This document shows, piece after piece, positions 34,641-43,297 of a DNA stretch of 64,000 nt. This DNA comes from WHSW01 sp963722175. GTDB lineage: Bacteria > Actinomycetota > Thermoleophilia > Solirubrobacterales > 70-9. Both the position numbers and the translations under genes were made by a program. The stretch covers positions 62,001 through 126,000 of the forward strand of contig CAVRKA010000003.1 in the NCBI GenBank assembly GCA_963722175.1. The letters run 5' to 3'. Under the pieces are notes generated by a model, which did no database searches, was not told the origin of the DNA, and was given only the letters and a program-made list of their open reading frames with translations. Every line of letters begins with the position of its first letter. Position 1 is the stretch's first letter.

Positions 34641-35031
34641 GGCGATCCCGCGAGGCCGGCGCGTCCAGCTCGCCGCTGAGCTCGTCCGCGGCCTGGCTGA
34701 GCGCCCGCATCATCCGGCCGAGGCTTTCGCGCCCGAGCTCGACGTCGTCGAGCCTCGCGAGGACCAGCTCGGCGCGGGCGATCAGCGTCTCGTAGAGCTC
34801 GAGCAGCCGGCGGCGGCGGTAGGCGAGCGCCTCGTCGATGTCGGTGGTCGTCCCCTCCGCCTTGCGGCGAGCCTCGTCGAGGATCCGGTCGGCCTCCTCC
34901 CGGACGTCGCCGAGGATCGCGTCGATGCGGTTCGTGAACTCGGGCCCGAGGGGTGCGAGGTCATGCTCGGGCGGCGCGGGCGCGCCGTCACCCGGCGCGG
35001 CGCCGGCCTCGCTCTTCCTTCGCCTCCACAT
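34552..35031 (-). CDS. Coiled-coil protein of unknown function
   Basis: The 159-residue product starts at the ATG at 35031 (MWRRRKSEAG). An N-terminal Pro-rich linker is followed by a long amphipathic helix of about 80 residues with heptads (RIDAILGDVREEADRILDEA and RRKAEGTTTDIDEALAYRRRRL), resembling DivIVA-like or ATPase b-subunit-like rods. There is no signal or membrane helix. The last 26 residues are encoded opposite the 3' end of sixA. It lies 66 bp downstream of the 869-residue coiled-coil gene on the same strand, so the two may form a polar or cytoskeletal pair. The function is unknown. Confidence 0.6.
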   Translation of the reverse strand: MWRRRKSEAGAAPGDGAPAPPEHDLAPLGPEFTNRIDAILGDVREEADRILDEARRKAEGTTTDIDEALAYRRRRLLELYETLIARAELVLARLDDVELGRESLGRMMRALSQAADELSGELDAPASRDRPTYERSGAAGPGAAARSESTLRSPPDHPS

Positions 35032-35097
35032 CGAGTTGACTTATCCCACGTCGTCGGAACCGGCCGGAGCCTTTGCCAAGTTCGTGAAAGTTTCGGT

Positions 35098-37707
35098 TCA
35101 GGTCTCGGCCTGGTCCGGAACCGCGCGCAGGTGCCCGAGCGCGGTCTCCGTCCGCTGGTCGGACTCGCGCAGGCGCTGATCGGCGGCGGCGAGCTGGGCC
35201 AGGAGGCGCTCGAGGCGGTCGCGCGTTTCGAGCGTGCTCGCCTGCCGCTCGATCCGCTGCGAGAGGTCGTTGGCGCTCGCGGTCAGGTCGCGGATCGCCT
35301 CGGTGGCGGCGCTCTCGGCGCGGGTGGAGACCGTCGCCTCGGCGATCCTGGCCGTCTGCGAGATCCGTTCCTCGGCGGCGCTCGCGGCGGTGCGGATGTC
35401 GCCCCCGACCCGGCCGAGCTCGTCGCGGAGCGCGATCAGCTCGGCGCGCGCCTCGATCACCATCGCGCCGACCTCGGCCCGCAGCTTGGTCTCGAGCTCC
35501 GCCTCGTGAGTCTGAGCCGCCTCGGCGAGCCGCCGCTCGGCGGCTTCGGCATCGCTGTCGGCGCGCCGCTGCAGCTCCTCGGCGATGTTGTCGAGCGCGT
35601 TGCGGGCGGAGCTGACCGCATCGGCGATCTGGCGCTCGGAGACCGCGACCCGGTCGGTGATCAGCCGCTCGGAGCCCTTCGCGGTCTCGGTGACGGTGCG
35701 CTCGGCGCTTTCGGCCCGCTCCTCGATCCGGCGCTCGGTCGCGCCCGCCTGCTCGGCGAGCGCCCGGGTGACCGCCTCGCCCTGCGCGGCAAGCGCGCGC
35801 TCCGAGATCTCGGCCTGTGACCCGATCAGCCGCTCCGCCGCGTCGGCGCTGCGCGCGAGCTGCTCGCTGGAGGCGTCGATCCGGTGCGCGAGGCCGGCCT
35901 CGGCGTCGGCGGCGCGGGCGGTCAGCTTCGTCTCCTCGGCGGTGGCCGCGCTGCGGAGGCGATCGACCTCGCCGCGCGCCTCGCCCCGCAGCGCGCCGAC
36001 CTCGTCGCGGAGCTGGGCCAGGTCGGCCGAGCGCTGGGAGTCGGCCTCGGTGCGGGCCTGCTCGACGACCCGCTTGGCATGGGCCTCGATCCGCTCCTCG
36101 GCGGCCCTGATCCGCTCTTCGCGGTCCTCGCGGGCCAGCTTCAGCTCGTGGCGGCGCATCTTGCTGGTCAGGGCGTTCTGGGCGTGCTCCGAGATCTCGT
36201 TCCGGGCCTGCTCGGCCTGGCGCTCGATCTCCGCCCGCCGGGCAGCCGCCGCCTCGGCCAGCTTCGCCTCGGCCGCCGCGCGCTGCTCCTCGGTCGCCCG
36301 CTGCGCAGCGTCGGTCACCCGCTCGGTGACGCTGTCGCCAACCCGCTGGGCAACCTCGGCCCCGGTCTGATTGACCTGGTCCTCGGCCCGCTCGAGCTCG
36401 CCCTCGAGCGTCTCGCGGACGGCGGCCTGCCCGCGCTCACGCTGGGCCGCGAACTCGGTGTTCAGCGTCTCTCGGTAGCTCTGAAGCTCGGTCTCGAGTC
36501 GGCCGGCGATCGCGCGCTCGATCGCGGCCCCGCGCTCGTCCAGGCGCGCGTCGAGCTCTCGCTCGAACCCCTCGAGCGAGCCGTTGATCCGCTGGCCGAG
36601 CTCGGCGGTCGCCGCGGCGACGGCGGCCCTCAGCTCGGAATCGAGGCGCTCTCCGCGCTCGGCGGTCGCCGTCTCGACGCCCTCGATGAGCCGCTGGCGA
36701 ACGGCCTCGACCTCGTTCCCGACCACGGCGCGCAGCTGCTCGGACAGCTGATTCGAGACGCTCGCGAGCCCGTCGCGCAGGCGGGCGTCGATCCCGGCGT
36801 CGGTCTGCTCACGCACGCTCCTGATCTGCTTCGCGATCTCGTCACGGAGCTCGTCGCGAATCGCGGCGATCGCCTCCTTGCGCTGGTGCAGGACCTGATC
36901 GCGCTCGGCCTCGACCCGCCGGGTGATCTGCTCCTCGAGCGCATCGAGGCGGAAGGCGATCTCGCTGCCGATCTCGCCGCGAGTCGCGGCCGTCGCGGTA
37001 CCCAGCCGCTCGTGGAGGCGCGCCTCGGCGGCCGTAATCGAGACCTCGATCTCCGTCGCCAGCTCACGCCGGCCCTCGGCGGCGCGCGCCGCCAGCTGCT
37101 CGACCGACTCGTCGACCATCGCCGCGATCCGCCGCTGGAGGTCGCTGCGGGTCGATTCGATCTCGCCCCCGATCATCCCCGACGTCTGCGCGAGCCTGGC
37201 CTCGAGCTGTTCCTCGACCCGCCGCTGCGTATCGGTGACGGCCCGCTCGAGGCGGGTGCGCAGGAGCGTGTCGGTCTGCTCGAGCCGCTCGGCGAGGCGC
37301 CCCGAGATCTCCTGCTCGACCTGCTCGCCGCGGCCGCGGTAGTCGCGCTCGACCTCGCGGCGGATCGCCTCGGCGAGTTCGATCAGCGAGCGTGCGTTCT
37401 GGGTCCGCAGCTCGATGCCGCTCGCCTCGAACTGCTCGCTGAGCACGGCGCGGAACTGCTCGGCACCCTCGTTCAGGCGCCGGTGAAGCTCGTGGGAGAG
37501 GCTCGCGGAAGCGCGCTCGAGGCGCTCGATCTCGCGCTCGACCCGCTCCTCGGCGACCCGGGCGGCGCTCACCGTCATCTGCTCGGAGAGCTCGACCAGC
37601 TCGCGGTCGAGCCGCTCGGCCTCGCCGCCGAGCTGGCGCATCAACTCTTCACGAGCGTGCTCCGCGGCGGTGCGGAAGCGCTCCTCGCCGTTGCCTACTC
37701 TTTCCAT
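35098..37707 (-). CDS. Very long coiled-coil protein of unknown function
   Basis: Starting at the ATG at 37707 (GGAG 9 nt upstream), the product has 869 residues and is nearly all helix with heptad repeats. The composition is extreme: Ala, Glu, Arg, Leu and Gln dominate, with few hydrophobic stretches. Recurrent units of about 35-45 residues look like E-A-E-R-x-(V/I)-x-E-x-(L/A), as in apolipoprotein or tropomyosin-like rods. No walker motif, signal or membrane segment is present, so it is probably a cytoplasmic filament or scaffold and not an SMC ATPase. A short coiled-coil gene follows it. Upstream lies the divergent O-antigen-ligase gene (173-bp gap), linking it loosely with envelope genes. 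It may organise poles or the septum, but this is inference. Confidence 0.75.
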   Translation of the reverse strand: MERVGNGEERFRTAAEHAREELMRQLGGEAERLDRELVELSEQMTVSAARVAEERVEREIERLERASASLSHELHRRLNEGAEQFRAVLSEQFEASGIELRTQNARSLIELAEAIRREVERDYRGRGEQVEQEISGRLAERLEQTDTLLRTRLERAVTDTQRRVEEQLEARLAQTSGMIGGEIESTRSDLQRRIAAMVDESVEQLAARAAEGRRELATEIEVSITAAEARLHERLGTATAATRGEIGSEIAFRLDALEEQITRRVEAERDQVLHQRKEAIAAIRDELRDEIAKQIRSVREQTDAGIDARLRDGLASVSNQLSEQLRAVVGNEVEAVRQRLIEGVETATAERGERLDSELRAAVAAATAELGQRINGSLEGFERELDARLDERGAAIERAIAGRLETELQSYRETLNTEFAAQRERGQAAVRETLEGELERAEDQVNQTGAEVAQRVGDSVTERVTDAAQRATEEQRAAAEAKLAEAAAARRAEIERQAEQARNEISEHAQNALTSKMRRHELKLAREDREERIRAAEERIEAHAKRVVEQARTEADSQRSADLAQLRDEVGALRGEARGEVDRLRSAATAEETKLTARAADAEAGLAHRIDASSEQLARSADAAERLIGSQAEISERALAAQGEAVTRALAEQAGATERRIEERAESAERTVTETAKGSERLITDRVAVSERQIADAVSSARNALDNIAEELQRRADSDAEAAERRLAEAAQTHEAELETKLRAEVGAMVIEARAELIALRDELGRVGGDIRTAASAAEERISQTARIAEATVSTRAESAATEAIRDLTASANDLSQRIERQASTLETRDRLERLLAQLAAADQRLRESDQRTETALGHLRAVPDQAET

Positions 37708-37880
37708 CAGCTCTTCTCCATGGTCCACTACCAGACCGGTCTCGCCGCTCCGCGCGACTGGCTTCGCCGGGACGATGCCGATTCCGCCCGCTGCAAGACC
37801 CTTCGCAGAGCCCTCCCGGACGACGGCTTGCGAGCCGATGTTCGGGCGTGAATGCAACCAGTCGCATTGTCTAACTTGAA

Positions 37881-39842
37881 ATGATGGCGCGCCAGACCCC
37901 GCGGCTCGAACCGGCGGCCTGGCTCGCGCTCGCCGTGCTCTCGTTCGTCTGGTCGTGGTGGGCGTGGCAGAAGGGCGCCTACTTCGGCGTCGTCCTGCTG
38001 CCGGGCGCGATCGTGCTCTGCATCGCCACCCTGCTGCTCGTCCGCTCCGCGCCCTGGCGAGTCGACCTCGGGCTCTCGCCACCGGTGGTCGTCACGATCA
38101 CCGCGCTCACCGCGCTCGGCATCTGGACGCTGTTGTCGGCGTTGTGGAGCCCGGCGCCCGACGTCGCGGTCGGAGACGGCCAGCGCGTGCTCGTCTACGC
38201 GCTCGCCTTCGGGCTCGGGCTCGCGTTGTGCAACCTGCTCGGGCCGCAGCTGAAGCTCTCGCTCGTCCCGCTCGCCGCCGCCGCCGCGTTCGCCGGACTG
38301 ATCACCGCCGTGACGCTCGCGACCAGCGGCTCGCCGGCCGCGGTGCTCGAACGGGCGGGAACGCTCGAGTTTCCGCTCGGCTACCGCAACGCCGAGGCCG
38401 CGTTCTTCGGAATCGCCCTCTTCCCCGCCCTCGGGCTGGCCGCCGACCGCGCGCTCGACTGGCGGATTCGGGCGGCGGCCGCGGGGACGGCGACGCTGTG
38501 CATCGACCTCTTCCTGCTCGCCCAGAGCCGCGGCTCGATGCCGGCGATGGCGCTGGCCCTGGTCGTTTACACGCTGGCCTCTCCCTACCGCGTCCGTGCG
38601 ATCAGCTGGCTCGGGCTCGTGGCCCTGCCGGCGCTGGCGATCATCCCGGCGCTCACCTCCCTGTTCGACGCCGCCGATGGCGGGCTCGGCGCCCCGGTGC
38701 TCGACGAGATGCACCGCGCCGGCTTGATCGCCCTCCTGACGACGATCGCCGGGGCCGGGCTCGGCGCCGTCTGCGCGCGGTTCGAGGACCGGATCCCGGG
38801 CCTCGGTAGCCACACCGGGGACTCCAACCGCCGGGTCGCGGTCGCGCTCGCGGCGACCGTGGCGGTGCTTGCGGTCGGCTTCGTCGCCGCGGTCGGTGAC
38901 CCGGTCCACTGGCTCGGCGATCGCGCCGACGAGTTCCGCGAGGGCGGCAGCCCCGACCTCTCCGGGGAGTCGAGCAGGTTCACCTTCAACGCCGGCTCGG
39001 ACCGCTACGACATCTGGCGTGTCGCGCTCGACGAGGCGGCGTCGGACCCGCTGTTCGGCGACGGCGCCGGGGGCTTCCAGTACGCCTATCTGCGGGAGCG
39101 CGAGACCCCGACGCAGAACCTGCGCGACGCCCACAGCGTCGAGCTCGAAGCGCTCTCGGAGCTCGGCCTCCCGGGGCTTGCGCTGCTGGTCACGGCGTTG
39201 GTCGCGATGACGATCGGGGTCGTCCGCGCGGGCACGCTGGGGCCGTCGGCTGCGACCCTGAGCGCGATCGCGCTCGCCAGCGGCGGCTACTGGCTCGTGC
39301 ACGCCTCGGTCGATTGGTTCTGGGCCTACCCGGCGATCACCGCTCCCGTGATCGCCCTGGCGGGCTCCGCCTGCGCCCCGGCGATCAGGGCCCTGCACCG
39401 CCGCTCGACCCGCTCCTGGCGCGGCTGGCTGATCGGCGGGCTCGCGGTCCTCGCGGTGAGCGCGATCCCACCCTGGCTGTCGGAGCGCTACGTCAACGAC
39501 GCGTATGCGAGCTGGCGCACCAACCTCACGCGGGCCTACGACGACCTCGACAACGCGCGGCGCCTGAACGCGCTCACCGACACCCCCCTGCTCGCCGAGG
39601 GGGCGATTGCGCGTGCCGCGGGCGATCGCGAGCGCGCCCTGGTCGCCCTGCGCGAGGCCGTCGACCAGCGGCCCGAGGAGTGGGCGGCGCACTACCTGCT
39701 CGCCGAGTTGCAGGCGCGGTCGAACCCCGCCGTGGCCCGCAATGAGATCAGGGTCGCGCTCGAGCTCAACCCGCTCGACGCCCAAATCCAGGCGCTCGCG
39801 ACGCGGCTCGGGGTCGACCCGGCAGCGCTCGAGTCCGGCTGA
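37881..39842 (+). CDS. O-antigen ligase / Wzy-type polymerase with C-terminal TPR-like tail
   Basis: The 653-residue membrane protein has ten or more transmembrane helices (LAVLSFVWSWWAWQK, GVVLLPGAIVLCIATLLLV). A conserved Wzy_C region carries SRGSMPAMALALVVY and, near residue 375-415, SDRYDIWRVALDEAASDP followed by GDGAGGF. This family joins polysaccharide repeat units or attaches them to acceptors. The last 110 residues are soluble and contain TPR-like helical pairs (AYDDLDNARRLNALTDT, WAAHYLLAELQARSNP). The ATG at 37881 lies just after AACTTGAA. It is followed by a convergent PAS-LuxR regulator. A second, shorter family member is at 58509. Confidence 0.87.
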   Translation: MMARQTPRLEPAAWLALAVLSFVWSWWAWQKGAYFGVVLLPGAIVLCIATLLLVRSAPWRVDLGLSPPVVVTITALTALGIWTLLSALWSPAPDVAVGDGQRVLVYALAFGLGLALCNLLGPQLKLSLVPLAAAAAFAGLITAVTLATSGSPAAVLERAGTLEFPLGYRNAEAAFFGIALFPALGLAADRALDWRIRAAAAGTATLCIDLFLLAQSRGSMPAMALALVVYTLASPYRVRAISWLGLVALPALAIIPALTSLFDAADGGLGAPVLDEMHRAGLIALLTTIAGAGLGAVCARFEDRIPGLGSHTGDSNRRVAVALAATVAVLAVGFVAAVGDPVHWLGDRADEFREGGSPDLSGESSRFTFNAGSDRYDIWRVALDEAASDPLFGDGAGGFQYAYLRERETPTQNLRDAHSVELEALSELGLPGLALLVTALVAMTIGVVRAGTLGPSAATLSAIALASGGYWLVHASVDWFWAYPAITAPVIALAGSACAPAIRALHRRSTRSWRGWLIGGLAVLAVSAIPPWLSERYVNDAYASWRTNLTRAYDDLDNARRLNALTDTPLLAEGAIARAAGDRERALVALREAVDQRPEEWAAHYLLAELQARSNPAVARNEIRVALELNPLDAQIQALATRLGVDPAALESG

Positions 39843-39862
39843 GCCGCAGCGCCGGCCCGGGA

Positions 39863-40483
39863 CTACGGCTGGGCCGGCTCGATCAGCCCGGTCTGGAGCG
39901 CGATCGCGACGGCCTGGGCGCGGGTCCGCGCGCCGAGCTTCGCCTTCGCGTTGCGGACGTGCGTCTGCACGGTCGCGGGTGAGAGCTCGAGCAGGGTGGC
40001 GATCTGCCCGTCGGTCCGCCCGCCGGCGAGCAGGGCGAGCACCTCGAGCTCGCGCGCGGTTGGCGCCCGCGGTGCCTCCGGCGACGGTGCGAAGCGGCGG
40101 CTCGGAGGGTGGTTCTCCTCCGGAGCGAGCGGAGCGGCGGACGCCGGGTCGAGGGTGATCAGGTGCCGGGAGGGAAGCACGTGCGCGGTCACGGTCGCCC
40201 CCACCTCGACCACCGTCGCCGGGGCTTCGAGCGCGAACGGCTCGGCGTGGCCACCGCCGCCGCGGAATGCCTTCCAGACGTGGCTGAACCGCTCCCGCGA
40301 GCTCGGCTCGAGCAGCGCCTCGACCGGCCGCCCGACGAGCTCGGCGCGACCGACGCCGAGCATCCGGCAGGCGCCGAGGCTGGCCTCGATGCAGACGCAC
40401 TGGTCGTCGACGACGAGCAGGGCCCGAGAGCTTCCGGCTACCTGCGTGGGGCGCGGTGTCGCGTCGGCAAGCGCCTCAGCCAT
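39863..40483 (-). CDS. PAS-domain LuxR-type transcriptional regulator
   Basis: The 206-residue protein is started at the ATG at 40483, which overlaps the stop of the upstream sugar transferase gene (ATGGCTGA, 8 bp), a sign of coupled translation. Residues of about 20-125 form a PAS-like fold (RALLVVDDQCVCIEASLGA, VGRPVEALLEPSSRE). A C-terminal LuxR HTH follows (LEVLALLAGGRTDGQIATLL and ATVQTHVRNAKAKLGART). The dual cysteine QCVC and a possible ligand pocket could sense redox or a small molecule, but this is unproven. It probably controls its own operon, that is the LPFTG protein and sugar transferase genes. Confidence 0.87.
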   Translation of the reverse strand: MAEALADATPRPTQVAGSSRALLVVDDQCVCIEASLGACRMLGVGRAELVGRPVEALLEPSSRERFSHVWKAFRGGGGHAEPFALEAPATVVEVGATVTAHVLPSRHLITLDPASAAPLAPEENHPPSRRFAPSPEAPRAPTARELEVLALLAGGRTDGQIATLLELSPATVQTHVRNAKAKLGARTRAQAVAIALQTGLIEPAQP

Positions 40484-41909
40484 TCGATTCCTCGCCGAGC
40501 AGGAAGCGCTCGTCCGGAGCGCGCAGCGCGCGGTGGGCGTCGCGGAAGACCTCGACCCCGGTCTCGGCAAGGATCAGCGCGTCGGCGAGCATCGAACGGC
40601 GCTTGATGTAGAACAGGTCATGGCAGAGCTTCCATGCCGTGCCGATGTCGGAGCCGGCGTAGCCACAGCGCAGCGCGGCCCAGCCCGCGATCCCCGGCTT
40701 CACCAGGTGACGGCGGGTGTAATGGGAGAAACGGCGCTCGAGCTCGGCCACCATCTCGGGACGTTCGGGACGCGGTCCCACCAGCGTCATCTCGCCGCGC
40801 AGGACGTTCCAGAGCTGCGGGATCTCGTCGACGTGCGTGCGGCGCAGGATCCGCCCGACCCTGGTGACCCTCAGGTCGTCCGCCTCGGCCCACTGCGGGC
40901 CCCCGGCCTCGGCGTCGAGGCGCATCGTGCGCAGCTTGAGGATCTCGAACTCCTCGCCGAGCTCGCCGAGGCGCTGCTGGCGGTAGAAGATCGGACCGCG
41001 GTCGAAGACCTTGATCGCGAGCGCAGCAACGAGCAGGAGGGGAAGGAAGAGCAGGCAGATCAGGCTTCCGAGCACGAGATCGAAGACGCGCTTCGAGTGC
41101 GGACCGGAGGCGCGGAACCGCGGATGCATGATGTAGCGGTACCAGGCCGCGTCGATCATCCCGACCGGGACGTGGCCGAACGCCTCCTCGTAGAGCTGGC
41201 CGGCGGCGATCAGCCGCACCTGCAGGTCGATGCACTCCTCGGCGGCGGCCGCGCAGACCTCGTCGATCCGGCCGCCCTCGGCATCGCCGGGGCCGCAGAC
41301 GAGGAGGTCGATCCGCTGGTTGACGACGGCGCGGCGGACGTCGTCGAGCGGGCCGAGCCAGCGCAGGCGCCGGTACTCGGTCGGGCCCTGCGGGCTGATC
41401 CATCCGATGATCTCGTAGGTGCGGACGTTGGCCGCCTCGAGCTCGGCCGCGAAGTCGGCCGCGAACTCGCGCGGCCCGATCACCGCCACCCGGGCGCGGA
41501 GGCCGTCTCCGGCGCGGGTCTTGACCCAGGCGCCGAGCCCCATCACGAGCCAGGAGCCCAGGACCACGGCCTCGTACTCGGCGAGCGAGTAGGACTGGCC
41601 CGCGGCGGCGCCGATCAGCCACGCAGCGGCCGCCCCGACGACCGGAGCCGCCAGCCCGAGCATCACCCGACTGGCCGGCAGCAGGTGCAACGGCAGCTGC
41701 GAGTGCTCAATCGCCTGGGTGGCGACGAGCACGCCGGCGAAGACGATCGCCGCCGGCCCGAGCTCGCCGACGTGTGAGTAGGCGATCAGCCCGGCCGCCA
41801 GCGACGGCGCCAGGCGCAGCGCGATCATGTTGATCATCCGCTGCGCCTCGAGCGCGCGCAGGCCGTGGCGGGTACCGCGGTGCTGGACCCAGAGCTCAGC
41901 CGCTGTCAC
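40476..41909 (-). CDS. Polyprenyl-phosphate sugar transferase (WcaJ type), copy 2
   Basis: The 477-residue protein starts with GTG at 41909, 3 bases after the stop of the LPFTG gene. It has N-terminal membrane helices, a central nucleotide-binding-like domain (RVAVIGPREFAADFAAELE) and a catalytic domain: KRVFDLVLGSLICLLFLPLL, LKLRTMRLDAEAG, D-E-IPQLWNVLRGEMTLVGPRPER and LVKPGIAGWAALRCGY. It is a paralogue of the protein at 28382-29881, with the same order of domains. Both are next to a 110-residue LPFTG protein. The HSKRVF and RRTHVDEIP segments are nearly identical between them. It probably starts a second surface polymer or the same polymer under other conditions. Confidence 0.92.
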   Translation of the reverse strand: MTAAELWVQHRGTRHGLRALEAQRMINMIALRLAPSLAAGLIAYSHVGELGPAAIVFAGVLVATQAIEHSQLPLHLLPASRVMLGLAAPVVGAAAAWLIGAAAGQSYSLAEYEAVVLGSWLVMGLGAWVKTRAGDGLRARVAVIGPREFAADFAAELEAANVRTYEIIGWISPQGPTEYRRLRWLGPLDDVRRAVVNQRIDLLVCGPGDAEGGRIDEVCAAAAEECIDLQVRLIAAGQLYEEAFGHVPVGMIDAAWYRYIMHPRFRASGPHSKRVFDLVLGSLICLLFLPLLLVAALAIKVFDRGPIFYRQQRLGELGEEFEILKLRTMRLDAEAGGPQWAEADDLRVTRVGRILRRTHVDEIPQLWNVLRGEMTLVGPRPERPEMVAELERRFSHYTRRHLVKPGIAGWAALRCGYAGSDIGTAWKLCHDLFYIKRRSMLADALILAETGVEVFRDAHRALRAPDERFLLGEESNG

Positions 41910-41912
41910 CGA

Positions 41913-42245
41913 TCAGCCCTCCACGGAGTCCATGCGCCGCCGCCGCAGCAGCAGGCCCGCGACCACGAGCGCGGCCGCGACCGCCGCCAGCAGGACGAGG
42001 TCGAGCCCGGTGAACGGCAGGCCGCCGGTGACGCTCTCGCTACCGGCGCTGCCCCCGCTACCCGGGCCGGCAGCGGCTCCGCCCTGTGAGACCTGGTCGA
42101 GGCTCGACGCGTACTGATGCGTCGTCGGGTCGGCGGCGCCCGCCGTCGCCGGCGTCAGCGCGAATGCGAACAGCGCAAGCGTTGTCAGCCGCATGCCAGC
42201 GCGGTCGACCCATCCCACAACCGAGGTCACGACTCCGATCACCAT
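41913..42245 (-). CDS. Sortase-anchored small LPFTG protein, paralogue 2
   Basis: The 110-residue product is started at the ATG at 42245, 6 nt after GGGGGGAAG; a start at 42194 (MRLTTLALFAFALTPA) would leave only the signal peptide. The mature part is HQYASSLDQVSQGG, a Gly/Ser-rich spacer and the sorting signal LPFTG, then a hydrophobic helix and RRRR tail. Length and order match the LPFTG protein at 25245-25577. Sortase at 53660 is a plausible enzyme for both. It begins the operon with the sugar transferase and PAS-LuxR genes and lies opposite the LuxR-GAF regulator. Confidence 0.82.
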   Translation of the reverse strand: MVIGVVTSVVGWVDRAGMRLTTLALFAFALTPATAGAADPTTHQYASSLDQVSQGGAAAGPGSGGSAGSESVTGGLPFTGLDLVLLAAVAAALVVAGLLLRRRRMDSVEG

Positions 42246-42291
42246 CCGCACCTTCCCCCCGCCCCGGCTACAGCCTCGGCGAGTGAATGTC

Positions 42292-42313
42292 GCGCCGTAG
42301 TCCCTTACGGCGC
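42292..42313. promoter_or_regulatory. Perfect 8-bp inverted repeat in the divergent LPFTG / LuxR-GAF region
   Basis: GCGCCGTA and TACGGCGC flank a 6-base spacer, 47 bp upstream of the LPFTG start and 168 bp upstream of the GTG at 42481. Position and symmetry suggest an operator for a dimeric regulator, perhaps one of the two adjacent LuxR-type proteins. Confidence 0.4.
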
Positions 42314-42480
42314 TTGTAAGTACTCACATCTTGCCCGCCAAATGCAGGGCGTCAACATCTTTGGTCGCGAAATACCAGGTTTCTGGCCATGCATTACCTC
42401 AAACTGGGGAGTGGTACATTCGCTCCCGGAGGTTGCGGCAACATGCCAGCGGATTCGGATCGAGCAGCAAGGAGGCGGCG

Positions 42481-43218
42481 GTGAACGAACCTGGGGGGCG
42501 CGTTCCGCTCACCAGGCGTGAGCGCGAGATCCTCAGCGCCCTCGCCGAGGGAATGAGTGGCGCCCAGATCGCCGAGCAGCTGGTCCTCTCGCCGGAGACC
42601 GTTCGCACCCATGTCCGCAACGCGATGTCGAAGCTCGGTGCCACGACGCGATCGCAGGCGGTCGCCTTGGCGCTCCAGAGCCGCGAGATCAGTGCGGATC
42701 TGACGCCTGCGGCGATCAGCGCCCCCGCCGTGCTCGCGACCCCCATCGATCCGACCCCGAGCCTGGCGACGATGCTCGCCGGCCTCGTCTCGCTATACGA
42801 CGTCGACGGCGGCGCCGTGTACCTCACGGACGAGGACGGGCTCTCGTTGCGCCGGGTGAGCGCTGCCAAGCGCGGCACGACCCCGATCGAGCTGCCGGAA
42901 GAGGTCGCGCTCGGCGACGGCACCCTTGGGCGCACAGCGCTCGAGCGCCGGGCGGAGCTGGTCCGCGCGCCCGGCAGCGAGGGCTCGCGCGGAGCGATGC
43001 TCGCGGCGCCGATGATCGGCGGCGGACGGGTCCTTGGCGTGATCGCGCTCGCCGCACGGGCGAGCCGGCCCATCGGCCGCAGCGAGATGCTGCTGCTGCA
43101 GGCGTTCGCGAACCGCGTCGGCGAGATCATCCTCGCCGGCGGCGAAGACGTCGGCAGTCGCCTCGAGCGCGCGATGCAGCGCTTCCAGGCGTCGTGGTCG
43201 GGCGCTCGGCGCGGCTGA
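42481..43218 (+). CDS. LuxR-type HTH regulator with C-terminal GAF domain
   Basis: The GTG at 42481 has an AAGGAGG ribosome-binding site 5 nt upstream, so I prefer it to the longer frame. The 245-residue protein has the HTH at its N-terminus (LTRREREILSALAEGMSGAQ and ETVRTHVRNAMSKLGATT), then a GAF-like domain (about 95-230: GAVYLTDEDGLSLRRVSAAK, GDGTLGRTALERR, MLAAPMIGGGRVLGVIAL). The domain order, HTH first, is the reverse of most LuxR regulators. The GAF domain could bind a small ligand or mediate protein contact. It is divergent from the LPFTG-sugar transferase operon and so is likely its regulator or co-regulated. Confidence 0.86.
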   Translation: MNEPGGRVPLTRREREILSALAEGMSGAQIAEQLVLSPETVRTHVRNAMSKLGATTRSQAVALALQSREISADLTPAAISAPAVLATPIDPTPSLATMLAGLVSLYDVDGGAVYLTDEDGLSLRRVSAAKRGTTPIELPEEVALGDGTLGRTALERRAELVRAPGSEGSRGAMLAAPMIGGGRVLGVIALAARASRPIGRSEMLLLQAFANRVGEIILAGGEDVGSRLERAMQRFQASWSGARRG

Positions 43219-43219
43219 A

Positions 43220-43292
43220 TAACTCCCGCGCCTGGAACAACTGCCGCGCCACGTCCTCGGCTTCGCCTGCGGGCGTGCGCGGGTTAGCCGCA
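43220..43292 (-). repeat. Dispersed intergenic repeat, copy D (inverted)
   Basis: Read on the minus strand, the gap between the convergent genes holds GCACGCCCGCAGGCG, then AAGCCGAGGACGTGGCGCGG, CAGTTGTTCCAGGCG and GAGTTATTC. These are the same elements as in copies A (18045) and B (54363), but the 9-bp hairpin is missing. It fills the 79-bp gap between the stops of the LuxR-GAF and STAS genes. Confidence 0.7.
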
Positions 43293-43297
43293 GGACG

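Noticed and set aside
35884..37851. 655-residue frame on the plus strand
   Set aside because: Antisense to the long coiled-coil gene; its leucine/glycine richness reflects the opposite strand's heptads and not an independent gene.
37728..40400. 890-residue open frame on the minus strand
   Set aside because: It is antisense to the O-antigen-ligase-like gene and has shadow-frame composition (Arg, Asp, Gly, Gln repeats), with no recognisable motif.
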